Positions 44,445 to 53,497 are shown, counted from the first letter of the stretch. The stretch: 64,000 bases of DNA from a bacterium HR40 (GCA_002898275.1 BEIQ01000001.1:737899-801898); one strand, 5' to 3'. Notes: generated by a model from the letters alone, not told the origin. Numbers and translations: made by a program.

Positions 44445-45491
44445 ATGGACCTGTCCGAGACCGCCGTGCTCCTCCGCAGCATCGAGCAGGAGCGCACCCT
44501 CAACACGATCCTCCGCATCGCCGTGCGCGATGACCCCTTACCGGCCCTCCTGCACGCCTGCTTGCAGGCGTTGCTGGGCGTGAGTTGGCTCTCGCTGCTA
44601 CCCAAGGGCGGGGTGTTTCTCGCTGAGCCCGAATCGCAACAGCTGCACCTCGTCGCCCACATCAATCTCGGTGACTCCTTGCTGCGCAGCTGCATCCGCG
44701 TGCCCTTTGGCCGCTGCCTGTGCGGTCTCGCGGCGGCGACCCGGCAGCTGCAATTCGCTTCCGAGGTCGATCACCGCCACGTGACCCGCTATCCGGGCAT
44801 CGCACCCCACGGCCACTACAACGTCCCGATCGTGCAGGGCGAGGAGGTCCTCGGGGTCCTGGTCCTCTATTTGCCCGAGGGTCACATCGCCGACCCTGGG
44901 GAGCAGGACTTCCTTCTCGCGGTTGCCGATGTGCTCGCTCTCGCGATTCGCAACCGGCGGGTACGCGAGGAGCTCGAGCGGACCTGCCAAAAGCTGGCGA
45001 CCCTCGCGATCACCGATCCGCTCACCGGGCTTTTGAACCGGCGCGCCTTTTTCGATGAGCTGGAGCGCGTGTGGGCGGAAGCTGTGCGGCTCGATCGGCC
45101 GCTCGCCCTCTTGATGTGCGACATCGATCATTTCAAATCGGTCAACGACACTTACGGCCATCATGGCGGCGACGAGGCGCTGCGGACGGTCGCCTTGGTG
45201 TTGCGGGCTGGCACTCGGGCCTACGACATCGTCGCCCGGCTCGGCGGCGAGGAGTTTGCCGTACTGTTCCCAGGAACCGGGCTCGAAGACGCGGCGACCA
45301 TCGGCGAGCGGCTGCGCGCCGGGATAGCCTCGACCCCGGCAGTCTGCGAGGGGCGGGAGATCCTGCTCACCGCGAGCTTCGGTGTCGCCTGTCGGCGTCC
45401 CGCGAGCGAGCCTGGCGAGCTGGTCCGCCGTTGCGACCACGCCCTCTATGCCGCCAAGCGCCGCGGTCGCAATTGCGTCGTCTGCGCGTGA
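44445..45491 (+). CDS. GAF-domain diguanylate cyclase
   Basis: A 348-residue cytosolic protein: GAF sensor domain (about 30-175) joined by a short coiled helix to a GGDEF domain (about 185-345). The active-site motif is GGEEF (267-271), a functional form. The inhibitory I-site RxxD is present as Arg258-Ala-Tyr-Asp261, five residues ahead, so product inhibition by c-di-GMP is expected. The GAF domain has a CLCG element (91-94) and several His residues (HRHVTRYPGIAPHGHYN), which could bind a ligand or metal. ATG follows GGGAGAAGG. Confidence 0.94.
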   Translation: MDLSETAVLLRSIEQERTLNTILRIAVRDDPLPALLHACLQALLGVSWLSLLPKGGVFLAEPESQQLHLVAHINLGDSLLRSCIRVPFGRCLCGLAAATRQLQFASEVDHRHVTRYPGIAPHGHYNVPIVQGEEVLGVLVLYLPEGHIADPGEQDFLLAVADVLALAIRNRRVREELERTCQKLATLAITDPLTGLLNRRAFFDELERVWAEAVRLDRPLALLMCDIDHFKSVNDTYGHHGGDEALRTVALVLRAGTRAYDIVARLGGEEFAVLFPGTGLEDAATIGERLRAGIASTPAVCEGREILLTASFGVACRRPASEPGELVRRCDHALYAAKRRGRNCVVCA

Positions 45492-45537
45492 ATGCGAGCT
45501 TGCAGCCCGGTTCGAGGTGGAGGGAGGCGCGGAGGCC

Positions 45538-46530
45538 GTGCGCCTGCGGATCGCGAGTTTCAACCTCGAAAGCCTGGACGACCGGCCGGATCTCGATCCA
45601 CCGCTCGAGGCCCGGATCGCCGTGCTGCGGCCGCAGCTGCTGCGGCTCGAGGCCGATATCCTGTGCCTGCAGGAGGTGCACGGTCAGAAGCCGGCGGGCG
45701 GTGGGCCGCGGCGATTGCTCGCTCTCGAGCGCCTGCTCGCCGACACACCCTATCGCGACTTCCACCGGATCTCGACGCCGAGCCCGGGGCCGCACGGCCA
45801 GCAGGGCTGGGTGGCCGATGTGCACAATCTCGTGGTGTTGTCGCGTTTTCCCCCGCAGGAGACCCGCGTCGTCGCCCACGACCATGTGGCGCCCCTCGCC
45901 TGGCAGCTGCTGACCGCTCGCCCGCCGGTCCCGGAGGCACGACGACTGCGCTTCGACCGGCCCGCTCTCTTCCTCACCCTCGCGCCCACTCCCGATCGGC
46001 GGCTCCACTTGCTGAACTTGCATCTCCGAGCTCCCCTCGCGCTGCCGGTTCCTGGTGGCAAGGAGCGCGGGCTGGCCTGGTCCCGCACCGATGCCTGGGC
46101 CGAGGGTTTTTTCCTCGCTGCCCTGCTGCGCGCCGCCCAGGCGCTCGAGCTCCGGCTCCTCGTCGATTCCCTCTTCGATGCGGATCCCCGAGCCCTGGTG
46201 CTGGTCGCCGGTGACTTCAACGCCGAGCTCGCGGAAGTGCCGCTGCGAATCCTGCTCGCCGAACCCGGGGATACCGGCAACGGCTTGCTGGCCCCTCGCG
46301 CCCTCGTACCCCTCGAGCGCCATCTCCCAGCCGATCGTCGCTATTCCGTCATCCATCGCGGCCGCCGGGTGATGTTCGACCATATGCTGGCGAGTCGCCC
46401 GCTGCTCGCTCATCTGCGCGACTTCGACGTGCACAACGAGACCCTCGAAGACGAGGTGGAGACGGAGCTCGCTGTCGCCCACGCCACCCAGTCGTCGCAC
46501 GCGCCGCTGGTCGCCACCTTCGAGCTCTGA
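45538..46530 (+). CDS. Endonuclease/exonuclease/phosphatase (EEP) family hydrolase
   Basis: A 330-residue metal-dependent phosphoesterase of the EEP superfamily. Conserved pieces are RIASFNLES, ILCLQEVHG with the metal-binding Glu, LNLHLRAPLA, AGDFNAE with Asp and Asn, FDHML, and a final SSHAPLVA with the catalytic His. No signal peptide is seen. Substrate could be nucleic acid, a phospholipid or another phosphoester. The GTG at 45538 has GAGGGAGG upstream; the frame is open further into the cyclase gene but without conserved residues. Confidence 0.9.
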   Translation: MRLRIASFNLESLDDRPDLDPPLEARIAVLRPQLLRLEADILCLQEVHGQKPAGGGPRRLLALERLLADTPYRDFHRISTPSPGPHGQQGWVADVHNLVVLSRFPPQETRVVAHDHVAPLAWQLLTARPPVPEARRLRFDRPALFLTLAPTPDRRLHLLNLHLRAPLALPVPGGKERGLAWSRTDAWAEGFFLAALLRAAQALELRLLVDSLFDADPRALVLVAGDFNAELAEVPLRILLAEPGDTGNGLLAPRALVPLERHLPADRRYSVIHRGRRVMFDHMLASRPLLAHLRDFDVHNETLEDEVETELAVAHATQSSHAPLVATFEL

Positions 46531-46565
46531 GGGGCCATGTCCTGGGCGGCACGGCCGCAGCCTGC

Positions 46566-47075
46566 TTAACCGTCCTGTGCCCCTCCGGTTCGCCACTCCT
46601 CGAGCTCGGCCCAAAGCTGTCGCCGGGCGCTCGAGCCTGCCGGCAACTGGGCGAGTTTGGCTCGGATGTCGCGCCACCGCCGCGTCCGCGTCTCCGGCCC
46701 GGAGGCAGCGGGAGCAGCGGCCACCGCGCCCGTTTCCGCGATTTCCGTTTTCGCCTCCGCAGGGGATTCCGCTGACGTAGCGGCGAGCGGCTGCCCCCGC
46801 GCCTGGTCGCGCAGCCGTTCGACGTCCGCCAGTTCCATGTCCTCGTGCGCGCGCTCCGCCTCCAGCCGCTGCAAGCGCTCTTCGGCCTGGCGGAGCCGCG
46901 CCTTGGTCTCTTCGTGCGCCGCATCCGCCTGTCTCACTTCCTCCGTCGCGTGCCGCAGCTTGCGCTCCCAGTGGGCGCGCATCTCCTCCACTCTGCGGCG
47001 GCCTTGTCGCACCGCCAAAACGAAAGCGAGGGTGCCGCCAGAGGTCGCACCCAGAAGGAACCACAAGAACCCCAT
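46566..47075 (-). CDS. Membrane-anchored coiled-coil protein of unknown function
   Basis: A 169-residue protein I do not recognise. Residues about 2-22 form one membrane helix (GFLWFLLGATSGGTLAFVLA). A long charged helix follows (about 24-92, rich in Glu, Arg, Ala and Gln with heptad spacing), probably a cytosolic coiled coil. A low-complexity Ala/Glu stretch leads to a C-terminal RDIRAKLAQLPAGSSARRQLWAELEEW helix-turn-helix-like hairpin. It lies 89 bases downstream of the second GMC gene on the same strand. The layout resembles YhcB/ZapG-like anchored coiled-coil proteins, but I cannot claim homology. Confidence 0.7.
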   Translation of the reverse strand: MGFLWFLLGATSGGTLAFVLAVRQGRRRVEEMRAHWERKLRHATEEVRQADAAHEETKARLRQAEERLQRLEAERAHEDMELADVERLRDQARGQPLAATSAESPAEAKTEIAETGAVAAAPAASGPETRTRRWRDIRAKLAQLPAGSSARRQLWAELEEWRTGGAQDG

Positions 47076-47164
47076 GCCGTCGCTCCCCTGCCGTGGCCCG
47101 ATCCGTCGCCCGCACCGATCCTCGACCGCACCCGGCAAGCCAGCGACGGCGCCCAGTCGCCTTC

Positions 47165-48799
47165 TCAGGCGGCCGCTGACGCCCCCATGCGCGCGTCCTC
47201 GAGGATCATGTCCGCGGCCTTCTCGGCGATCATGATCACCGGCGAGCAGGTGTTGCCCGAGGTGATGATGGGCATGACCGAAGCATCGACGATCCGCAGT
47301 CCCGCGAGCCCGTGCACCTTGAGACGGCAATCCACGACGCTGCCGCGGTCCTCGGCCGGTCCCATGCGGCAGGTGCCGACGGGATGGAAGATGGTGGTAG
47401 CGATCCGCCCCGCGGCATCGGCGAGCTCGTCCTCCGACTGCACCTCGGCACCCGGTCGGTACTCGCTCGGCTCGAAGCGTGCCATGGCGCGGGCCGCCAT
47501 GATCCGGCGGGTGAGGCGGAGCGCGTCCGCCGCCACCTTGCGGTCCTCGGGCGTGCTCAGATAGTTCGGGCGGATGCGCGGCGGTTCGTGCGGGTCCGTA
47601 CTGGCGAGGCGAACCCAGCCGCGGCTGGTGGGCCGAAGATTGCAGACCGAAGGGGTGATCGCCGGGAAAGGATGGAGCGGCTCGCCGAACCGATCGAGCG
47701 ACAGGGGCTGGACGTGATACTCGAGGTTCGGGGTGTCGAACTCGGGGCCGCTCCGCGCGAAAGCGCCGAGGGTCGAGGGGGCCATCGACAGCGGTCCGCT
47801 GCGGAAAAGCAAGTATTCGAGGCCGATGCCGACCCGGCCGAGGAGGCTGTGGGACAGTTCGTTGAGGGTGCGGGCGTTCTTCACGCGCCAGACTGGACGG
47901 ATCTGCAGATGGTCCTGGAGGTTCTCGCCGACGCCGGCGAGTTCGTGCCGAACCTCGATGCCGAATTCGCGCAACAACCGACCTGGTCCGATCCCGGAGA
48001 GCTGCAAGAGATGGGGCGAATTGATGGCCCCCGCGGCGAGGATGACTTCGATGTTCGCGCGTACCCGTTGGATTTCCCCACCGCGCTCATATTCCACCCC
48101 GACGATCCGTCTTCCGGCGAGGAGCAGCCGTCGGGTGAGACAGTGCAGCCGCAGCTCGAGATTGCGTCGCTCGAGAGCCGGGCGCAGGAATGCCTTGGCG
48201 GCACTCCAACGCACCCCTCGTTTCTGGTTGACGTGAAAGTAGCCGCAGCCCTCGTTGTCCCCGCGATTGAAGTCGTCGACCTTGGGAATGCCGCATTCGG
48301 CTGCGGCCTCGCGGAACGCGTCGAGGATGTCCCACCGCACCCGGCTCTCCTCGACCCGCCACTCGCCGCCAGCGCCGTGCCAATCGTCGGCGCCGCGGAA
48401 GAAGTCCTCGCTGCGACGGAAATAGGGCAGAACCTCTTGCCAGGACCAGCCGGGATTGCCCATCTGTCGCCAGAGGTCGTAATCCCGCGCCTGGCCGCGC
48501 ATGTAGATCATGCCGTTGATCGAAGAGCAGCCGCCGATCACCCGACCGCGCGGATAGGCGAGCGACCGTCCGCCGAGCGCAGGCTCCGGCTCGGTGCGAA
48601 AACACCAGTCGGTGCGCGGATGGTTTTGGGTGTAGAGGTAGCCGATCGGGACGTGGATCCAAATCCAGCTGTCGCGGCCTCCTGCCTCGAGGAGGAGGAC
48701 TCTGTGCCGGCCATCGGCCGTCAGCCGATTGGCGAGGACGCAGCCCGCGGTGCCCGCGCCGACGATGATATAGTCGAAGGTTTCCGTCGCTGCTGGCAT
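47165..48799 (-). CDS. GMC family FAD-dependent oxidoreductase, second copy
   Basis: A 544-residue relative of the GMC enzyme at 17848-19464. The FAD motif YIIVGAGTAGCVLANRL, PRGRVIGGCSSINGMIY, AGAINSPHLLQLSGIG, and the catalytic His in IFHPVGTCRMG are present, with SGNTCSPVIM where the first copy has SANTNAA. That end matches choline-dehydrogenase-like enzymes more closely than the first copy does. The ATG at 48799 has GGGGGAGGG upstream. Substrate unknown. Confidence 0.93.
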   Translation of the reverse strand: MPAATETFDYIIVGAGTAGCVLANRLTADGRHRVLLLEAGGRDSWIWIHVPIGYLYTQNHPRTDWCFRTEPEPALGGRSLAYPRGRVIGGCSSINGMIYMRGQARDYDLWRQMGNPGWSWQEVLPYFRRSEDFFRGADDWHGAGGEWRVEESRVRWDILDAFREAAAECGIPKVDDFNRGDNEGCGYFHVNQKRGVRWSAAKAFLRPALERRNLELRLHCLTRRLLLAGRRIVGVEYERGGEIQRVRANIEVILAAGAINSPHLLQLSGIGPGRLLREFGIEVRHELAGVGENLQDHLQIRPVWRVKNARTLNELSHSLLGRVGIGLEYLLFRSGPLSMAPSTLGAFARSGPEFDTPNLEYHVQPLSLDRFGEPLHPFPAITPSVCNLRPTSRGWVRLASTDPHEPPRIRPNYLSTPEDRKVAADALRLTRRIMAARAMARFEPSEYRPGAEVQSEDELADAAGRIATTIFHPVGTCRMGPAEDRGSVVDCRLKVHGLAGLRIVDASVMPIITSGNTCSPVIMIAEKAADMILEDARMGASAAA

Positions 48800-48890
48800 C
48801 GCTCGGCCCTCCCCCCTGTTCGCGGTGCCCGCGCCATCATGGCGCGAGCAGAGGAAGGGAGGCAAGGCTCGGAGTCGATGCGTGCCGGGA

Positions 48891-49367
48891 TCATCGCTCC
48901 GGCTCGTCGTCGAGGACTTCGTCCAGCTCCTCGTCCTCGCTCAGGTCTTCGGCGTCCTCGATGAGGGCGGCGTCGATATCCTCGTCGCTCTCGTCCTCCG
49001 GTTCGACGGGAAGTGGCTCCTCCTCGACTTCCTCCTCGACCTCGTGAACGTCCTCGACCGGTTCGATGTCGTCGATCGCTTCCTCTTCTTCCTCCACCTC
49101 CTCGAGTTCCTCGCCTTCGAGCACCGGCTCGAAATCCTCGCCGACCGGCAAACCGAGTTCCTCCTCCTCCTCGGCAGCGCTGGGCCGCGCTCGCGGCGCC
49201 TTTTCGGCCACCGGTTCCGTGCGCGCGACCCGACGGACGCGGCTCGCGGCCTCCGGATCCCAAGGCGTGCCGCAGGCTGGACACACGATCTGCTCGCGGC
49301 CGAAATCGTAGAACTTGGCTCCGCAGCTCGGGCAAAGCCGCTTCGTTCCCCACTCGGGTCTGGGCAA
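48891..49367 (-). CDS. TIGR02300 family protein: zinc ribbon with long acidic tail
   Basis: A 158-residue protein. The start (PRPEWGTKRLCPSCGAKFYDF, then VCPACGTPWD) is a two-CxxC zinc ribbon typical of TIGR02300, a family restricted largely to alphaproteobacteria and often found by aroA. The last 90 or so residues are extremely rich in Glu and Asp and probably disordered. No ATG or GTG lies near the conserved start. The TTG at 49367 has a strong GGAGG seven bases upstream (from CGGAGGCCAGCC), which fixes it. Function unknown. Confidence 0.88.
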   Translation of the reverse strand: MPRPEWGTKRLCPSCGAKFYDFGREQIVCPACGTPWDPEAASRVRRVARTEPVAEKAPRARPSAAEEEEELGLPVGEDFEPVLEGEELEEVEEEEEAIDDIEPVEDVHEVEEEVEEEPLPVEPEDESDEDIDAALIEDAEDLSEDEELDEVLDDEPER

Positions 49368-49507
49368 GGCTGGCCTCCGACGGAATGCGGACGCGCAACA
49401 TGGAACGGCTGGCAGCGACGGCAATTGCCACGCTGCTCGGAAACTGTCAAAAGCCGGCGTGCACGCTTTCGCCCCGCTGCAACCTGGTCAAAGGAGCGAC
49501 CGTTTCC

Positions 49508-50842
49508 ATGGACCTCTGCGCCCAGCCGCACGGGCCCCTCACCGGTGACATCGAAGTGCCCGGCGACAAGTCGATCTCGCACCGCGCCTTGTTGTTCGCC
49601 TCCCTGGCGGCGGGCACGAGCCGCGTGCGCGGCCTGCTCGAGGGCGAGGACGTGCGGGCGAGCGAGCAGGCGTTGCGGGCCCTCGGCGTGCCCATCGAGC
49701 GAACCGCCGACGGCGCGGTGCTGGTACATGGCGTCGGCGTGGGCGGATTTGCCGAGCCCGAGACGGTCCTCGACCTCGGCAACGCGGGAACCGGCGCGAG
49801 GCTGCTCATGGGCCTGCTCGCCGGCTGCCCGTTCACCAGCTTCCTCACCGGCGATGCCTCGCTACGGCGCCGGCCCATGGGCCGGGTCGCCGAGCCCCTG
49901 CGGCGCATGGGGGCGAGCATTGTCGCACGCAGTGGCGACCGGCTGCCGCTCGCCATCACTGGGCGCGCCGTGCTGGCGCCGCTCGCCTGGCAGACGCCGG
50001 TCGCTTCCGCGCAAGTGAAATCGGCCATCCTGCTCGCCGCGCTCGCCGCTCCCGGGCGCACCGAGGTGATCGAGCCCATGGCGTCGCGCGACCACAGCGA
50101 GCGCATGCTGAAGGCGATGGGGGCGCGGATCGAGAGCGAACGTCTCGGCGACGGCCGGCATCGGGTGACCATCGTCGGCCAGGAAGAGCTCGCGCCCTTC
50201 GCCCTCGAAGTGCCGGGCGACCCCTCTTCGGCCGCCTTCCCGCTCGTCGCCGCCGCGGTGACCCCGGGATCCCAGCTGACGATCCGCAGCGTCGGGCTCA
50301 ACCCCCTGCGCACGGGCTTGCTGGAGACGCTCCGCGAAATGGGAGCCGAGATCGCAGTGGAGAACCTGCACGAGCGCGGCGGCGAGCCGGTCGGCGACCT
50401 GCGGGTACGGGCCGCGCGGCTGCGCGGGGTCGAGGTGCCAGCCGAGCGCGCGCCGCGCATGATCGACGAATATCCCATCCTCTCGGTCGCTGCCGCCTGT
50501 GCCGAGGGGCGGAGCGTGATGCGGGGGCTCGCGGAATTGCGGGTCAAGGAAAGCGACCGACTCGCCGCCATCGCCTCGGGCCTCGAGGCCTGTGGTGTGC
50601 GCGCCGAGGTCGAGGGCGACGATCTCGTCGTCGAGGGCTGCGGCGGCCCGCCTCCCGGAGGGGGTGCGATCGACGCCCGCCTCGACCATCGCATCGCCAT
50701 GACCTTCGCCATCCTCGGCGGAGTCGCCCGACGACCGGTCGTCGTGCGCGGCGCAGAGACCATCGCCACGAGCTTCCCAGGCTTCGTCGAACTCATGGAC
50801 CGCATCGGTGCCGCCATCGCGGTCACCGGGGAGGGCTCGTGA
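49508..50842 (+). CDS. aroA: 3-phosphoshikimate 1-carboxyvinyltransferase (EPSP synthase), class II type
   Basis: A 444-residue enzyme that joins PEP to shikimate 3-phosphate. The N-terminal PGDKSISHRALL carries Lys21, and the PEP-site loop is LGNAGTGARL with Gly94. The RDHSERMLKAMG stretch is the class II form. Also present are PGDPSSAAFPLVAA and LRVKESDRLAAIA. ATG 49508 is taken; the frame is open upstream into antisense of the TIGR02300 gene. cmk follows with a GTGA overlap. Confidence 0.96.
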   Translation: MDLCAQPHGPLTGDIEVPGDKSISHRALLFASLAAGTSRVRGLLEGEDVRASEQALRALGVPIERTADGAVLVHGVGVGGFAEPETVLDLGNAGTGARLLMGLLAGCPFTSFLTGDASLRRRPMGRVAEPLRRMGASIVARSGDRLPLAITGRAVLAPLAWQTPVASAQVKSAILLAALAAPGRTEVIEPMASRDHSERMLKAMGARIESERLGDGRHRVTIVGQEELAPFALEVPGDPSSAAFPLVAAAVTPGSQLTIRSVGLNPLRTGLLETLREMGAEIAVENLHERGGEPVGDLRVRAARLRGVEVPAERAPRMIDEYPILSVAAACAEGRSVMRGLAELRVKESDRLAAIASGLEACGVRAEVEGDDLVVEGCGGPPPGGGAIDARLDHRIAMTFAILGGVARRPVVVRGAETIATSFPGFVELMDRIGAAIAVTGEGS

Positions 50843-51522
50843 GCGTGCTCGTCATCGCCGTCGACGGGCCGGCCGCCTCGGGCAAGAGCACGCTTGCGGC
50901 GCGCATCGCCCGCCACTACGGGCTGCCGTTTCTCGACACCGGTCTGCTCTACCGGGCGGTGGCGCGGGAGCTCCTCGATCGCGGCCTCGACCCGCAAGAC
51001 GAAGCGGCAGCCGCGCGGCTGGCGGCCGCGTTGCAGCCGGAGGACATCGACCCGGCACGACTGCACGGCGAGGGTGTGGGCGAGCTGGCCTCGAAGGTGG
51101 CGGCGCTCGCGGCGGTGCGCGAGGCGCTCGTACCCCTCCAGAGACAGTTCGCCAGCCGCCCCCCTGGCGCTGTGCTCGCTGGCCGCGATATCGGCACCGT
51201 CATCTGCCCCGAGGCGTGCGTCAAACTCTACGTCACCGCTTCGCGGGAGGAGCGCGCTCGGCGCCGCTGCGAGCAGTTGCGCCGACGCGGCGAGGCGCCT
51301 ATATACGCGCGCGTTCTGGAGGAGCTCGAAGCGCGCGATCGCCGCGACAGCGAAAGGGCGGTCGCGCCTTTGCGCGCTGCACCGGACGCCCTGGTTCTGG
51401 ACACCACCGACATGGATGCCGAGGCCGCGTTCCGCGCGGCCTGTGCCTTCATCGACCGGCGTCTAGCGGAGCGTCCGGGATGCGGACACCCTCGGTCCTC
51501 GGAACAGCCGTTGCAACCCTAG
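50839..51522 (+). CDS. cmk: (d)CMP kinase
   Basis: A 227-residue P-loop kinase that phosphorylates CMP and dCMP. The P-loop GPAASGKS is at 10-17, LDTGLLYRAVA is the CMP-binding start, and LAGRDIGTVICPEACVKLYVTAS is characteristic. The last 15 or so residues (from RPGCGHP) are extra to the family. GTG overlaps the aroA stop; rpsA begins 40 bases later. Confidence 0.95.
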   Translation: MSVLVIAVDGPAASGKSTLAARIARHYGLPFLDTGLLYRAVARELLDRGLDPQDEAAAARLAAALQPEDIDPARLHGEGVGELASKVAALAAVREALVPLQRQFASRPPGAVLAGRDIGTVICPEACVKLYVTASREERARRRCEQLRRRGEAPIYARVLEELEARDRRDSERAVAPLRAAPDALVLDTTDMDAEAAFRAACAFIDRRLAERPGCGHPRSSEQPLQP

Positions 51523-51562
51523 CCCGGTCCGCGCCCTTGCGGCCGTCGTTTCTGGAGTGAGG

Positions 51563-53356
51563 ATGAGCCAGCTCGCCGCCGAAGCAGAAGTACGCCCAAG
51601 TCGCGAAGAATTCGCGGCGTTGCTCGAAGAGACCCTCGGAGCCCAGGCCCGTATCGAAGGATCGGTGGTCCGCGGCACGGTGGTCGCCATCGATGGCGAT
51701 GAGGTCGTGATCGACGTCGGCCTGAAATCGGAGGGCCGAGTCCCGCTCAAGGAATTCGCCCCGCCCGGGCAGACGCCGGAAATTCGGGTCGGCGATCAGG
51801 TCGACGTCTACGTCGAGCGCTACGAGAACCGCAGCGGCGAGGTGGTGCTGAGCCGCGACAAGGCCCGTCGGGAAGAATGCTGGAATCGCCTCGAGAAGGC
51901 ATTCCAGGAGGGCAAGCCGGTCGAGGGCGTGATCTTCGGCAAGGTCAAGGGAGGCTATGCGGTCGATCTCGGTGGCGCAGTCGCCTTTCTGCCCGGCAGC
52001 CAGGTGGACATCCGCCCGGTGCGCGACATCGGTCCACTGGTCGGCAAGCCCGAACCGTTCCAGATCCTGAAGATGGACCGCCGCCGCGGCAATATCGTCG
52101 TGTCCCGGCGAGCGGTCCTCGAGGAGAGCCGCGCCGAGCAACGCAAGGAGCTCCTCGCCAGCCTGCACGAGGGCCAGGTCCTCGAAGGTGTGGTCAAGAA
52201 CATCACCGACTACGGCGCCTTCGTCGATCTCGGCGGCGTCGACGGGTTGTTGCATGTCACCGACATCGCCTGGCGGCGCGTCGGCCATCCGGCGGAAGTC
52301 CTGCAAGTCGGCCAGACGGTGAAGGTCAAGGTCATCCGCTTCAACCCCGAGACCCAGCGCATCTCCTTGGGCATGAAGCAGCTGCAGCCCGACCCGTGGG
52401 AGGGCGTGTCGCTCAAATATCCGGTCGGCGCCAAATTCCGCGGCCGTGTCACCAACATCACCGACTATGGCGCGTTCGTCGAGCTCGAGCCGGGCGTCGA
52501 AGGGCTCGTCCACGTGTCGGAGATGAGCTGGACCAAGAAGAACGTCCATCCGAGCAAGATCGTGACACCCGGCCAAGAGGTCGAGGTGATGGTGCTCGAG
52601 GTCGACGAGGAAAAGCGCCGGATCTCTCTCGGCCTCAAGCAGACCCTGCCCAATCCGTGGGAGCAGTTCCTCGAGAAGCATCCGGTCGGCTCCGTGGTCG
52701 AGGGCGAGGTCAAGAACATCACCGAGTTCGGCCTGTTCATTGGCCTCGAGGGCGACATCGACGGTATGGTCCACCTTTCCGACCTCGCCTGGGACGAGCC
52801 GGGCGAAGAGGCGATCAAGAAATATCACAAGGGCGATATGGTGAAGGCGGTGGTTCTCGACGTCGATGTCGAGAAAGAGCGCATCTCGCTCGGCATCAAG
52901 CAGCTGCAGGAGGATCCCTTCCGCCAGGCGATCGCCAGCATCAAAAAGGGCGACCGCGTCACCTGCATCGTCAAGGAGGTCACACCCGGCGGCATCGAAG
53001 TCGAGACCGTGTCGGGCGCGCTCGGCTTCATCCGCAAGGCCGAACTGTCGCGCGACCGCCGCGAACAGCGTCCGGATCGCTTCGCCGTGGGCGAGAAGAT
53101 CGACGCCAAGGTGCTCAATATCGACCATGCCAATCGCCGCCTCAGCCTGTCCATCAAGGCCCTCGAGGTGGAGGAGGAGAAGCAGGCGATGGCCGAGTAC
53201 GGCTCGGCCGATAGCGGGGCCAGCCTCGGCGAGATCCTCGGCGCCGCGCTGCGCCAGAAGGCCCAAGAGGCACGTCGGCAGGCCGAGCAGAGCAGCGAGG
53301 GTAGCGAAGAGGAAGAGGGCGGAGAGGAGCCGGAAGACAAGCCGCAAGAGACGTAA
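51563..53356 (+). CDS. rpsA: 30S ribosomal protein S1
   Basis: A 597-residue protein with six S1 RNA-binding repeats in tandem: about 35-100, 118-185, 203-271, 290-358, 377-445 and 464-530. Repeats 3 and 4 hold near-identical NITDYGAFV. The C-terminus is Glu-rich. S1 unwinds and docks mRNA on the 30S subunit. An in-frame GTG lies six bases upstream of the chosen ATG, but only ATG 51563 has GGAG at the right spacing (five bases). The aroA-cmk-rpsA order is conserved across proteobacteria. Confidence 0.97.
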   Translation: MSQLAAEAEVRPSREEFAALLEETLGAQARIEGSVVRGTVVAIDGDEVVIDVGLKSEGRVPLKEFAPPGQTPEIRVGDQVDVYVERYENRSGEVVLSRDKARREECWNRLEKAFQEGKPVEGVIFGKVKGGYAVDLGGAVAFLPGSQVDIRPVRDIGPLVGKPEPFQILKMDRRRGNIVVSRRAVLEESRAEQRKELLASLHEGQVLEGVVKNITDYGAFVDLGGVDGLLHVTDIAWRRVGHPAEVLQVGQTVKVKVIRFNPETQRISLGMKQLQPDPWEGVSLKYPVGAKFRGRVTNITDYGAFVELEPGVEGLVHVSEMSWTKKNVHPSKIVTPGQEVEVMVLEVDEEKRRISLGLKQTLPNPWEQFLEKHPVGSVVEGEVKNITEFGLFIGLEGDIDGMVHLSDLAWDEPGEEAIKKYHKGDMVKAVVLDVDVEKERISLGIKQLQEDPFRQAIASIKKGDRVTCIVKEVTPGGIEVETVSGALGFIRKAELSRDRREQRPDRFAVGEKIDAKVLNIDHANRRLSLSIKALEVEEEKQAMAEYGSADSGASLGEILGAALRQKAQEARRQAEQSSEGSEEEEGGEEPEDKPQET

Positions 53357-53391
53357 CGCGCGCCTTCGCTCCATCCCTTCCAACCATGCAC

Positions 53392-53421
53392 GACGGGGCG
53401 GATCGACCGATCCGCCCCGTC
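53392..53421. terminator. Strong hairpin between rpsA and the aldehyde dehydrogenase gene
   Basis: A perfect 14-base inverted repeat (GACGGGGCGGATCG, 53392-53405, and its complement at 53408-53421) separated by only two bases. It lies 36 bases after the rpsA stop, between two genes that converge. There is no T-run on either side, so if it terminates transcription it does so as a GC-rich hairpin, possibly in both directions. Confidence 0.7.
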
Positions 53422-53497
53422 GCCTGTCGAGTCGTCACCGTCCCGCTGCGCCGGCCCTTCGACCGAGGAGCCATCCGCGGCCGGCGCAGCTGTGCTC

